From Bradyrhizobium guangxiense (GTDB taxonomy: Bacteria > Pseudomonadota > Alphaproteobacteria > Rhizobiales > Xanthobacteraceae): 64,000 nt of DNA. Position 1 is the first letter of the stretch. Each line of letters begins with the position of its first letter. The stretch lies in contig NZ_CP022220.1 of NCBI RefSeq assembly GCF_004114915.1, positions 682,001 through 746,000 on the forward strand, given 5' to 3'. Made by a program: the position numbers and the translations under genes. Below the pieces are notes generated by a model. It worked only from the letters and a program-made list of their open reading frames with translations. It did no database searches and was not told the DNA's origin. This document shows positions 52,233 to 60,375 of the stretch, one piece after another.

Positions 52233-53111
52233 ATGAGCCACATATCTCAAGCGCCCAGTGCGCGAGTGACGATTCCGCTCCTTCAACAATGGAAGGAGGA
52301 ACGGCGGCGCATAACGATGACCACCGCCTATGACGCCGTGACAGCGCGGATTGCCGATTCCATCGTCGATATCCTCCTCGTGGGCGACAGCGTCGGCAAT
52401 GTCTGTCTCGGCTACGACAATACCCTTCCGGTCAGCATGCCGATGATGAACTATCATCTGGAGGCTGTCGCGCGCACAAGACCTCGTGCGCTGCTCGTGG
52501 CTGATATGCCGTTTCTCAGCTTCCATGTCAGCCCGCAGGAAACTATCCGCAACGCAGGTGGCTTCCTGCAACGGGGAGCAGATGCCGTCAAGCTGGAAGG
52601 GGGCGCCAAGCGCATCGACATGATACGCGCGCTGGTCCAATGCGAAATCCCGGTGATGGGACACCTCGGCCTCACCCCGCAAAGCGTCAACGTCATGGGC
52701 GGCTTCAGGGTGCAGGGTCGCACGAGCGAGGCTGCATTGCAACTGCTCGAGGACGCGCACCGGTTAGAGCAAGCGGGATGCTTTGCGCTCGTGCTCGAGG
52801 GCATTCCGGCCGAGCTTGCAGCGCGTGTGACCGAGATCCTGAAGATTCCGACCATTGGGATCGGCGCGGGAGCGAAATGTTCGGGCCAGGTACTCGTGTT
52901 CCACGACGTGGTCGGATTGACGGAGGGGCACCGGCCGAAATTCGTGCGCCCCTATTCGAACGGATTTCAGGTCTTGCAGGATGCCCTCGCAAGCTGGGCG
53001 ACCGATGTCCGGGAGGGCACATTTCCGGACGCTCAGGAGTCCTACCGTTTGCCGGAATCCCTGGCGGAGGTCGTCGCAAACTGGACGCCAGGCGAGCGGG
53101 ACGGAATTTAG
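52233..53111 (+). CDS. panB: PanB, ketopantoate hydroxymethyltransferase
   Basis: The 292-residue barrel enzyme has TAYDAVTARIAD, VGDSVGNVCLGYDNTLPVSM, GADAVKLEGG, PVMGHLGLTPQS and IGIGAGAKCSGQVLVFHD, the full PanB signature set including the metal aspartates. It makes ketopantoate from ketoisovalerate and methylene-tetrahydrofolate. The ATG at 52233 follows GGGGA; ATG 52203 would add ten residues. panC follows after four bases. A pantothenate operon inside a symbiosis region is probably an extra copy. Confidence 0.96.
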   Translation: MSHISQAPSARVTIPLLQQWKEERRRITMTTAYDAVTARIADSIVDILLVGDSVGNVCLGYDNTLPVSMPMMNYHLEAVARTRPRALLVADMPFLSFHVSPQETIRNAGGFLQRGADAVKLEGGAKRIDMIRALVQCEIPVMGHLGLTPQSVNVMGGFRVQGRTSEAALQLLEDAHRLEQAGCFALVLEGIPAELAARVTEILKIPTIGIGAGAKCSGQVLVFHDVVGLTEGHRPKFVRPYSNGFQVLQDALASWATDVREGTFPDAQESYRLPESLAEVVANWTPGERDGI

Positions 53112-53115
53112 CGTC

Positions 53116-53979
53116 GTGCGCACCATAAAAACCGTCCGCGAGCTGCGCCGCGCCCTCGCTGGTCACAAACCGAATGGTCGCGTCGGATTTGTGCCCACAA
53201 TGGGATACCTGCACGATGGTCATCTCGCGCTTGTTAAAGCGAGCCGGGCACGCTGCAACACCACGGTCGTCAGCATCTTCGTCAACCCGGCCCAGTTTGG
53301 CCCGAAGGAAGATCTCAGCGTGTATCCACGGGACTTCCCCCGAGACGAACGACTGTGCCGCGAGGCTGACGTCGATATTATCTTTGCTCCCGGGGCGGAG
53401 GAAGTGTATCGGTCGGGGTTCGACACCTTTGTCGAACCGGGTGCACCGGCACAGCCCCTCTGTGGCCCGTTCAGGCCCGGCCACTTTCGGGGTGTTACGA
53501 CCGTCGTCTGCAAGCTGTTCAACATGGTGCAGCCTGATCTGGCGTTCTTCGGACAAAAGGACTTTCAGCAATGTGCCGTAGTGCGGCGGATGGTCACCGA
53601 TCTCAATCTCCCGATCGAAATCGTCACCGTCCCGACGGTTCGCGATCCGGACGGGCTCGCCATGAGCAGCCGGAACCGCTATCTCAGCGCTCCTGAACGC
53701 AGCAGCGCCCTTTCCATCAGCCGCGGCCTTTTCGCAGCAAAGGCTGTCTTTCAGGCAGGCGAGCGCGATTCCATCCGGCTGTTGTCACTCGCCAGGCAGA
53801 CTATAGAGATCGACGAGCTGCAATACCTGGAAATCGTCGATGCCGAAACGCTCACGCCAGCTACAAGCGAGCTGACGCGTCCTGCTGCGATTTGTGTCGC
53901 AGGTTATGTTGGCTCAACCCGGCTGATCGACAACATCCTGCTCGATACCACGGAGGCTCGCAGGCTGACCGCGCGGTGA
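53116..53979 (+). CDS. panC: PanC, pantoate-beta-alanine ligase
   Basis: The 287-residue ligase has PTMGYLHDGHLALV (HIGH-type ATP site), FVNPAQFGPKEDL, GHFRGVTTVVCKLFN, FFGQKDFQQ and DPDGLAMSSRNRYLS (KMSKS-like). It joins pantoate and beta-alanine to pantothenate. The GTG start lies four bases after the panB stop, so translation is probably coupled; the frame extending to 52981 lies within panB and is rejected. Confidence 0.96.
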   Translation: MRTIKTVRELRRALAGHKPNGRVGFVPTMGYLHDGHLALVKASRARCNTTVVSIFVNPAQFGPKEDLSVYPRDFPRDERLCREADVDIIFAPGAEEVYRSGFDTFVEPGAPAQPLCGPFRPGHFRGVTTVVCKLFNMVQPDLAFFGQKDFQQCAVVRRMVTDLNLPIEIVTVPTVRDPDGLAMSSRNRYLSAPERSSALSISRGLFAAKAVFQAGERDSIRLLSLARQTIEIDELQYLEIVDAETLTPATSELTRPAAICVAGYVGSTRLIDNILLDTTEARRLTAR

Positions 53980-54051
53980 TAAGCGAGCACGATCTCCGTC
54001 GCGCCAGGAGGCAGGGCGGTGCTCCAGCGCGCGTGCTGATCCCAGCCGCGC

Positions 54052-54204
54052 TCACTGCGATGATGTTGCAGCTCGTTCGACCTTTTGCACCTTGAGTGCA
54101 CGACGCTTCATTGTCGCCGTCAGCTTTTTTGCTTTTGCCGGGCGAGGTTTCTTTGGAAAAACGATGCCGGCTTGAGATAGCTCCTTCGGTCCGCGCTTCG
54201 TCAT
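54052..54204 (-). CDS. small basic hypothetical protein
   Basis: About 50 residues, very rich in Lys/Arg (MTKRGPKELSQAGIVFPKK, RPAKAKKLTATMKRRALKVQK). Three tandem ATG codons (54210-54202) follow GGAG. Could be a nucleic-acid-binding small protein; no family recognised. It lies downstream of another small minus-strand frame. Confidence 0.4.
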   Translation of the reverse strand: MTKRGPKELSQAGIVFPKKPRPAKAKKLTATMKRRALKVQKVERAATSSQ

Positions 54205-54253
54205 CATCATTCTCCGAACATATCTGGTTGATTTCGGGACGGCGCCGCAGCAG

Positions 54254-54487
54254 CTAACGCCGCACACCTGGCCGCTCGCCAGCTCGCGGCGGTGAAGCTG
54301 GATGTCGCGCGCCGCCTGGCGCGCTGAGCAGCAAAAACAAAGCCCTGTTAGCCTCATACCGGGCGGCCAGCCGGCTACGTTTTGAACCTGCCATGACCAG
54401 CATCCCTTCATCCGTCGAGAGCGACCAGAACCAGCCGCGGCCACGGCGAGTGAGCAAAATCTCATAATAGGGAAAACGGTCGGACAT
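54254..54487 (-). CDS. small conserved-type hypothetical protein
   Basis: The N-terminal part (MSDRFPYYEILLTRRGRGWFWSL, EGMLVMAGSKRSRLAARYEANRALFLLL) has the form of a short Bradyrhizobium protein of unknown role, normally about 60 residues. Here about 77 residues are read; the Pro/Arg-rich tail may reflect loss of the original stop. Start uncertain (54487 or 54496). Confidence 0.5.
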   Translation of the reverse strand: MSDRFPYYEILLTRRGRGWFWSLSTDEGMLVMAGSKRSRLAARYEANRALFLLLSAPGGARHPASPPRAGERPGVRR

Positions 54488-54841
54488 CGAATCCATTGTT
54501 CGTCTGCGCGCGGCGAGTTCCGGACCACCCGCTCGGCCGCGCCTGCCTAGCGGATGGGTTCACATCCAACCGTTGGGGGGCGTGCTGAACAGCTGGATCG
54601 GCCTGTTGCAATCCCGCTGCGGTGAAAATCATCAACAAATCCCAGTTCAACGCCGAATTCCGCCAGGACAGCCGGGTCCGTTCTTGCCCCTAGTTGCGCA
54701 ATGTCGTCCGTGTTCGTTGACACCCGGCCTGGGTGCGTCATCCGGGCTAACAGTTTATATTGTCCTACTTTCAGACGAAAGATCAAATTTGCAACGTGCC
54801 TGCTCGTGCCCTTATTTTCCTTCACGTTTTCGGAGTCGCCC

Positions 54842-55042
54842 GTGTTGGACCCAGCGACGAGTGTCCTTCTCCGCGCCGTGCTTGATGAGGTCTGCCAGGA
54901 GATCTCCCGCAGTGAAACTGGCCTTCGTGCCCATGTCGCCTCCAAGTTGATCGAAGCCGCAACCAAGGGTGAGACAACAGCGGAGCGCCTAAGGCAGGTC
55001 GCGCTTGAGGCACTTCGCTCGACGCCGACGATGTGGCGCTAG
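54842..55042 (+). CDS. short conserved hypothetical protein
   Basis: A 66-residue helical protein (VLLRAVLDEVCQEISRSETGLRAHVASKLIEAATKGETTAERLRQVALEAL, ending PTMWR). Proteins of this form are common in Bradyrhizobium and have no known function. The GTG at 54842 lies about nine bases after CGGAG; the adjacent TTG at 54845 is an alternative. Confidence 0.62.
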   Translation: MLDPATSVLLRAVLDEVCQEISRSETGLRAHVASKLIEAATKGETTAERLRQVALEALRSTPTMWR

Positions 55043-55638
55043 GGAAGGGCGTGGCTGTGACTTTCAAGGTTCGTGTTGAACATCCTGGCCACCGGCAAAG
55101 ACGGCCTCGCACAGATGCCGGATCTCAAGCAAATATACCAGGTTTAGCTACGGTGGATCCGATTAGGCCAAGCGCTCGAGAAGAATGATCGCATACTTGA
55201 GCTAGCCTTTTCTCAGAAGTTGATCGAGCGCATCGATCGAGATAGCGCGTCACCGAACAGAGCCCCGTGCCCTGGAGGCGATGGAAGTAAAGTCGCCTGC
55301 TGTCAGCGAGGGCACCAATATCAACAGCGCTTTTCTCGATGCGATTGTAGCTGGCGAGCCGCAGCGCATGACAACAAGCAAGCCGGTGTTCTAGCGACGC
55401 CTTTGGCTGCACGCGGATGGAGCCGGTCGCCAAGGCGGCCGGCAGCGGCCCGCACGTCTGCATCTAAACGCATCATACGCTCGTGAAGGTAAGATCGTGC
55501 TGAGGGGAAATTTAGCTAGGCCTTCCGGCCTTCTGAGGTTGGAGCGCGCTAATTTTGCTCGGGCGCATCTCATGCCTCGCCCTGGTTATTGGAACATGCT
55601 GGCTTCTGGGCGGTTCAATGAAAGGGCCCTTGTGCCCC
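55043..55638 (+). other. spacer, nothing recognised
   Basis: About 600 bases of short frames on both strands with no supported gene. Confidence 0.4.
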
Positions 55639-55685
55639 CACGGTCCTGCCGCATACCCCCAAAGCCCCCCAAAGGCGGGACCGTG
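55639..55685 (+). other. strong stem-loop upstream of the DUF2934 gene
   Basis: CACGGTCCTGCC (55639-55650) pairs with GGCGGGACCGTG (55674-55685), 12 positions with one G-T pair, around a C-rich loop. It ends 17 bases before the ATG of the next gene, so it may affect its ribosome site or simply be a repeat. Confidence 0.5.
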
Positions 55686-55702
55686 CCCCCGCGGAGTCCG
55701 CC

Positions 55703-55870
55703 ATGGCATTCCCGACCGAAGAGCAGATCAAAAACAAGGCCCACGAGCTCTGGGAGAAAGCAGGCAGGCCGGAAGGGCGCGAACTCGAATTCTGGCATCA
55801 AGCCGAACGCGAGCTGCAGGAGCAGGCAGAGCGCGGCGCTCCGGAAAATGGCTCGCCTGACGCGATTTAG
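55703..55870 (+). CDS. DUF2934 small protein
   Basis: The 55-residue product begins MAFPTEEQIKNKAHELWEKAGRPEGRE and continues FWHQAERELQEQ, the DUF2934 motif found in many rhizobial short proteins of unknown function. GGAG lies six bases before the ATG. Confidence 0.82.
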   Translation: MAFPTEEQIKNKAHELWEKAGRPEGRELEFWHQAERELQEQAERGAPENGSPDAI

Positions 55871-56171
55871 CCGCCGCCGTTTGGCACTCTCTACACGGGA
55901 TCATGTTGTGCGTGCCCGCAAGACCGCCCGAGCGGAGTGAGCGACGAGCAGACGGGTGGAAACGGTTCGGCCGGGTTATTCGTCAACGTCAACTCTCATC
56001 TCGCGTGAGCTCTGCACGTCTGATTGGACGGGCCTCAAACCGCTGGCCATTCAGATCCACGTCCGTCTTCCTCTTCTTCAATGCCGGTCGTTGTCGATGG
56101 CGTCGTTCGTTCCGCGCTCGCTCGGCATGTTTTCTGGCTTGGAGCGCGGATCAATCGCTCACGCGCACATT
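55871..56171 (+). other. spacer, nothing recognised
   Basis: About 300 bases with no supported gene; the plus frame 55903-56844 that crosses it is antisense to the HAD-PRTase gene and is rejected. Confidence 0.4.
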
Positions 56172-56270
56172 AAAGCGCGATGAGAATGAGATGAATCCTC
56201 GTCGCGCTTTAGGTTATTGTTTGAGCCTCCGAAAACCGCTGCACACTTCTCGGGATCATGCTCTAGAAGT
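56172..56270 (+). repeat. Rhizobiales-type intergenic repeat with hairpin
   Basis: AAAGCGCGA at 56172-56180 is the exact inverse of TCGCGCTTT at 56202-56210. The flank CGAAAACCGCTGCACACTTC...GATCATGCTCTAGA resembles the short palindromic intergenic element common in Bradyrhizobium and other Rhizobiales genomes. It lies at the 3' end of the minus-strand HAD-PRTase gene and could act as its terminator. Confidence 0.6.
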
Positions 56271-57363
56271 TTTCAGTGTTTTGGCAGTGGTGAGGATAAC
56301 CCGAGCAGCCCCAGAATTTGAAATGGGTTGTGTGATTCTCCCGGATTTTCATAGAGCGACCGCAGGCGGGGCAGGTCTTGCGAGCAAATACCCGCTGGTC
56401 CTTCGCCAGCGTCATGATCCTGACTTCGCCGGCGCCGCTGGCGGCGAGTGTCCGGACACATTCCCCGGTGGTCTCCCCGGTCGTGTAGACATCGTCGATC
56501 AGCAAGATCTTGTTATTGTTCCATCTGAAATTAGAATGGAAAGCGCCTTTGATTGCTTCGGCGCGCTCCAGCGAATTCATCTGCTTGTAGCCCTCGATTT
56601 CCTTGACGACACGCAGGCCCTTCAGCTCCAGTTCGATGTCCTCATCGAAATGATCTGCTGCCTCATTGAGCAGCAATTCAAAGCGATTGCGCTGTTGAGA
56701 AGGCTTCATCGGAACCGGCACAACATAGTCCGGTGCCCAGTCGAGGGTTGCGATGGCTCGACCTACGGCCTCACCGAGAATCTTGGCGTGGGTATCATCA
56801 CTCTTCAGCGACAACACGGCTGCGCTCACGCTTCGCCAATATAGCCGCGGCCAGGAATGTTCGCGTCTCAGCAAGGTGGATGCCTTCGACATGAAGACGT
56901 CCGGTGCACTGGAGGAAAGCTCGAAGATTGACGTAGGCCCCCATCGGACCGCAACAGAAGTCACCCCGGCATGGTAACTGGCTTCGATGTCACCGACATC
57001 ATCACCGATGTAGAGCGTTTCCGTCGTCGCAGCCACGCCGACACGACGTAGCGCTTCCAGGATCGGCTCGGGGTCGGGTTTGTGGTTCTGGGTATTGCCG
57101 TAGCTGACCAGCACGTCGTAAGGGATGCGGAATTGCTGGAGGACTGAAGTCGCGTACCATTCAGGCGAAGAGGTGACGATGCCGATCCTCTGTCCGTCCG
57201 CCCTGAGAAGGGCGGGAAGCTCATGAGGCGCCGCGCGGCCTTGCGCGGGGAACGGCCGGATCAGATGCATATTCTGCCGGACATTGTCCCACATCTGAAA
57301 GCGACGTTGCTGCGCAATGGCCGAGCTATCGAAAAGCGTCATGTCGAGGTCAAACAGGAACAT
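56263..57363 (-). CDS. HAD hydrolase-phosphoribosyltransferase fusion with C-terminal zinc ribbon (ShosT-like)
   Basis: 366 residues in three parts. Residues 1-150 are a HAD phosphatase: FLFDLDMTLFD (Asp5, Asp7), SSPEWYAT, KPDP and GDDVGD (120-125). About 185-325 are a ComFC-like type I phosphoribosyltransferase with the PRPP loop LLIDDVYTTGETTG (287-300). The tail has CPACG (331-335) and WGCSGYPHHC (C353, C360), a topoisomerase-like zinc ribbon. The ATG lies eight bases after the stop of the DprA-like gene upstream, so they form an operon. A phosphoribosyltransferase next to a DprA homologue is the arrangement of the ShosTA toxin-antitoxin/anti-phage system, in which this would be the toxin. 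The system name is inferred from architecture. Confidence 0.85.
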   Translation of the reverse strand: MFLFDLDMTLFDSSAIAQQRRFQMWDNVRQNMHLIRPFPAQGRAAPHELPALLRADGQRIGIVTSSPEWYATSVLQQFRIPYDVLVSYGNTQNHKPDPEPILEALRRVGVAATTETLYIGDDVGDIEASYHAGVTSVAVRWGPTSIFELSSSAPDVFMSKASTLLRREHSWPRLYWRSVSAAVLSLKSDDTHAKILGEAVGRAIATLDWAPDYVVPVPMKPSQQRNRFELLLNEAADHFDEDIELELKGLRVVKEIEGYKQMNSLERAEAIKGAFHSNFRWNNNKILLIDDVYTTGETTGECVRTLAASGAGEVRIMTLAKDQRVFARKTCPACGRSMKIRENHTTHFKFWGCSGYPHHCQNTENF

Positions 57364-57371
57364 CCCAGCCG

Positions 57372-58424
57372 TTAGAGCATCGACATCTGCGTGGGTGACG
57401 ACGGCGGAGCGACTGTTTGGGTTTCGCCACCAGCCAAGCGGCTTTCCAATAAGCCAAGCATGGAGGCGTAGTCTTCCTTGCTGGCTAGCGGCACAGCCAC
57501 CGGGCGGTTGCCATACCTCTCGGCGAGTATGCGTCGGTAGTCACCTTCAGCCCGCACAGCTTCGGCGAAGCGGCTCGCGGGCAACTGCGTCATGGCCAAG
57601 ATGCCCTGGCTCTTAGGCTCTGTGGCATGACGGCCCTGCGGCACTGGCGCAAACAGCACGCGGTCCTGTTGGATCGTGAAGCGCACCGTGTGCATCGAGC
57701 CGCCCTTGATGTCTGTCTGCATGACAAAGGTTGCTATCGAAAGCCCGCTTTGCAGGCGATCGCGCTGCACAAGATTGCGCGGGGATGGCGGCACGCCGAA
57801 AGGCTGCTCGCTGATCAGCGCGCCATCCTTTTCCAGAATCTCTTCGGCGAGCTTGCTATTCTGCTTCGGGTAAATGCCCTCAAGACCACCCGCCATCACA
57901 GCGACGGTCCGCCCGCCGTGATGCAATGCGCTTTGGTGGCTCAACGTATCGACGCCGATCGCAAGGCCACTCACGATCGCCCAATTGGCGCCGACCAGTG
58001 TCTCCACGATCCTATCGCTGACGATTTCGCCGAATTCGGACGGCTCGCGCGTGCCGATGCAAGCGACGCTGCGGCGCGGCGGAAGCTGGCCCTTCACAAA
58101 CAGGATGGGCGGGCGATCGGCAAGAGAGCGCAGAGCCACTGGATAATCCGTATCGAAGATCGACAGAACACGCACCCCACGCCGATCCGCCTCGTCGAGC
58201 ACTCGCTGTGCCTTCTCGCTGGCTTTAACAATGGCGGCGGGCTCCTGAAGGCATTCAGCCACCGCGGCCGAAACGACCGATCGAAGCTTCGCAGGCTCGG
58301 CGCCCAAAATCGCTTCAAGAAGCGAGAATCGTTCAGCGAGACGCTCGGCCGTAGCAGGGCCGATACCGCGCAAAGCGGTGAGTGTGAGAATGCCGGCTGC
58401 AGTTCGTGTCTCGGTGCCAATCAT
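57372..58424 (-). CDS. DprA/Smf-like DNA-processing protein (ShosA-like)
   Basis: The 350-residue protein has an N-terminal helix-hairpin-helix (LTALRGIGPATAERLAERF) and a DprA Rossmann domain: CIGTREPSEFG, SGLAIGVDTLSHQSALHHGGRTVAVM, GGLEGIYPKQN, GALISEQPFG, NLVQRDRLQSGLSIATFVMQ and KGGSMHTVRFTIQQ. Classical DprA loads RecA on incoming DNA; as partner of a phosphoribosyltransferase it is more likely the antitoxin of a ShosTA-like pair. Start at ATG 58424; a TTG at 58433 is also possible. It is the first gene of the two-gene minus-strand operon. The last 45 residues (after RPVAVP) vary. Confidence 0.88.
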   Translation of the reverse strand: MIGTETRTAAGILTLTALRGIGPATAERLAERFSLLEAILGAEPAKLRSVVSAAVAECLQEPAAIVKASEKAQRVLDEADRRGVRVLSIFDTDYPVALRSLADRPPILFVKGQLPPRRSVACIGTREPSEFGEIVSDRIVETLVGANWAIVSGLAIGVDTLSHQSALHHGGRTVAVMAGGLEGIYPKQNSKLAEEILEKDGALISEQPFGVPPSPRNLVQRDRLQSGLSIATFVMQTDIKGGSMHTVRFTIQQDRVLFAPVPQGRHATEPKSQGILAMTQLPASRFAEAVRAEGDYRRILAERYGNRPVAVPLASKEDYASMLGLLESRLAGGETQTVAPPSSPTQMSML

Positions 58425-58812
58425 CGCATTCAACGCCTTTCAAATTGCCCTACTTCGGCGTTCTAGAACGACAGTCTCTCTTAAGGACGAGGATGAACGA
58501 GTCCGAGGTTAACGCAGTAAATGGCGAGCACCCTAGGAGATCGGCGGCGGCGAAGGATCAAGATTGCCGTGAACACGAACTTGCGCTTGGCATCCGCACA
58601 TCGATGGACATCTGCACAATAGGTCATCACAGCGTAAGCAGGCAAGCCGGCCTACTCGATCAGCAGGTTGATAGAGCCGATCACCCGTGTTGAGGAAGCC
58701 TCAGCAACGAGAGTTCTTGTCTCGACGAATTAACGACGTCGATGTTGCGGTTAAGTTGCGTTGAGAGGATCTTCTCAAATGCTTCTTCCTCCTCATCCTT
58801 CCCGTTCCGCCA
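58425..58812 (-). other. spacer between the fic gene and the dprA-like gene
   Basis: About 390 bases with no supported gene. The promoter of the dprA-like gene must lie here; no convincing element was recognised. Confidence 0.4.
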
Positions 58813-59925
58813 TCAGCTGTGTGTGTCAACGAGCGAGTAGCTGGTGCTTCTGCCCCCGGCGGCATCTTTCTTAAGGATGCCATGTTCGATCAATTCCTCA
58901 ATGTCCCTTGCCGCCGTCGCCTGGGAGACCTTCGTTAGCTTTGCCCACTTTGAGGACGTTAGCTTGCCCTCAAATCCATCGAACAGGCAATTAAGCACAG
59001 TTCGTTGACGTTCATTGAGCTGGCGAGCCGCATGACGATCCCAGAAGTCCGCTTTCTGGAGAATTCTCCCGAGAATGGCATCCGCGTTGTCAAAGGCGCG
59101 ATCTAAGCAATCCAGGAACCACGCCATCCAATCGGTGATGTCGAGGTTTCCTTTCTGGATCCGCTCGAGAATTGAGTAGTAGTCGTTCCGCTCGCGCCGA
59201 ATCTGCGCGGACATACTGTAAAACCTTTGCGGGCTCCGCTCTGATCTTGCCAGCGCAAGGTCAGCGATCGCACGCGCAATACGACCGTTGCCGTCTTCAA
59301 ATGGATGGATGGTCACGAACCAAAGATGAGCGAGAGCGGCCTTCAACACGGGATCGATGCTAACGATATTACGGTTAAACCACTCCAAGAAGGTCTGCAT
59401 CTGCGCATCGAGACGCTCGGCCGATGGAGCTTCATAGTGTACGCGCTCGCGACCCATCGGGCCCGAGACAACTTGCATGGGTCCAGTCTCGACCGTCCGC
59501 CACGCGCCGACGACTATCTTGGTCATACCGCTGCGCCCAGTGGGGAAGAGCGCGGCATGCCAGCCGAAGAGGCGTTCGGCAGTTAGCTCCTCGGCATAGT
59601 GTTCGGTGGCGTCGAGGATCATCTCGACCACGCCTTCGACGTACCGGTCGGCAGGGATAAGGCCCCCAATGTCCATACCAAGATGACGAGCGATGGAGGA
59701 CCGAACCTGCGCATGATCGAGGATCTCACCCTCGATCTCACTCGACTTCACCACTTCTTCAGTGAGGGTCTGAAGAGTAGCCTCAGTTTTGAGGGGGAAT
59801 CCGAGCCGCTCCATCCGGCCGAGCAGGCGGCCCTGCTTATGACGGACCGCCGCCAATCGGTCTGCAATCCGCTGCATATCCCAAGTGAATGTGGGCCAAG
59901 CAGGCAGTTCATGAATGTAGGCCAT
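58813..59925 (-). CDS. Fic-domain AMP-transferase with C-terminal winged helix
   Basis: The 370-residue protein has an N-terminal helical part with the inhibitory motif SSEIEGE (61-67, S-x-x-x-E-G), the Fic core HPFEDGNGRIAR (207-218) and a C-terminal winged helix (RQRTVLNCLFDGFEG, LTSSKWAKLTKVSQATAARDIEELIEHGIL). It should transfer AMP or another nucleotide moiety to a protein, held inactive by its own N-terminal helix (class II Fic). The ATG at 59925 sits inside a 9-13-9 inverted repeat, which suggests self-repression through the winged helix. It lies upstream of the DprA/HAD-PRTase pair on the same strand. Confidence 0.93.
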   Translation of the reverse strand: MAYIHELPAWPTFTWDMQRIADRLAAVRHKQGRLLGRMERLGFPLKTEATLQTLTEEVVKSSEIEGEILDHAQVRSSIARHLGMDIGGLIPADRYVEGVVEMILDATEHYAEELTAERLFGWHAALFPTGRSGMTKIVVGAWRTVETGPMQVVSGPMGRERVHYEAPSAERLDAQMQTFLEWFNRNIVSIDPVLKAALAHLWFVTIHPFEDGNGRIARAIADLALARSERSPQRFYSMSAQIRRERNDYYSILERIQKGNLDITDWMAWFLDCLDRAFDNADAILGRILQKADFWDRHAARQLNERQRTVLNCLFDGFEGKLTSSKWAKLTKVSQATAARDIEELIEHGILKKDAAGGRSTSYSLVDTHS

Positions 59926-60027
59926 AATCTCATCATCTCTTGCAGAGATTATGCAAGCTAATCATTGCGCTGACAAGCTATTCTCTGCAACAAATGATGA
60001 GAAAATTGCCATAATCTCAGCAAGAGA
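59923..60027 (-). promoter_or_regulatory. operator-like repeats at the fic start
   Basis: CATAATCTC (59923-59931) and GAGATTATG (59945-59953) are exact inverses. Nested inside is the perfect palindrome ATCTCT-TGC-AGAGAT (59935-59949). TTGCAGAGA recurs inverted as TCTCTGCAA at 59982-59990, and CATAATCTC followed by GCAAGAGA recurs at 60010-60027. Three related sites over the fic start and upstream region look like an autoregulatory operator. Confidence 0.72.
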
Positions 60028-60103
60028 ATTCGGGGACCTGCGTAATGAGAGTCCGGAGAAGATAACCGTCTCGGGCGGGCGGTAATCGCTTCGAAGGGTT
60101 GGA

Positions 60104-60304
60104 TCACACTTCGCCAGCGCCGGAGAAGAGCACCGTCGGCGGCGTTGCGCGGGGCGGCGGGAGGGACCGAACGCCTGGCGATCCCGGTCTGCTCTTCAGA
60201 TCGTAACGCTGGGCGAGGTCGAGAAGCCGCCGCTTGGTGAATGGGTCGGCTTTCTCTGCTAGATCGCGCGCCCGCTGCGCAAAGCCACTATAGAACTCTT
60301 CCAC
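60104..60304 (-). CDS. short conserved-type hypothetical protein
   Basis: A 66-residue product from GTG 60304 with a G-rich ribosome site: VEEFYSGFAQRARDLAEKADPFTKRRLLDLAQRYD. This helical motif is shared by many short Bradyrhizobium proteins of unknown function. The Pro-rich C-terminal part is variable. Confidence 0.6.
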   Translation of the reverse strand: MEEFYSGFAQRARDLAEKADPFTKRRLLDLAQRYDLKSRPGSPGVRSLPPPRATPPTVLFSGAGEV

Positions 60305-60375
60305 GACGCCCCCCCGCAACATCACTGATAACCCGAATATCATTGCCGGATGCGCGTTCCGTCAAGGGCCTGCTG

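Noticed and set aside
52705..53571. Minus-strand frame of 288 codons
   Set aside because: Opposite panB and panC, both certain.
55903..56844. Plus-strand frame of 313 codons
   Set aside because: Antisense to the HAD-PRTase gene and crossing the intergenic repeat; no start site or family.
57627..58466. Plus-strand frame of 279 codons
   Set aside because: It lies opposite the dprA-like gene, whose motifs are unmistakable; the product has no features.
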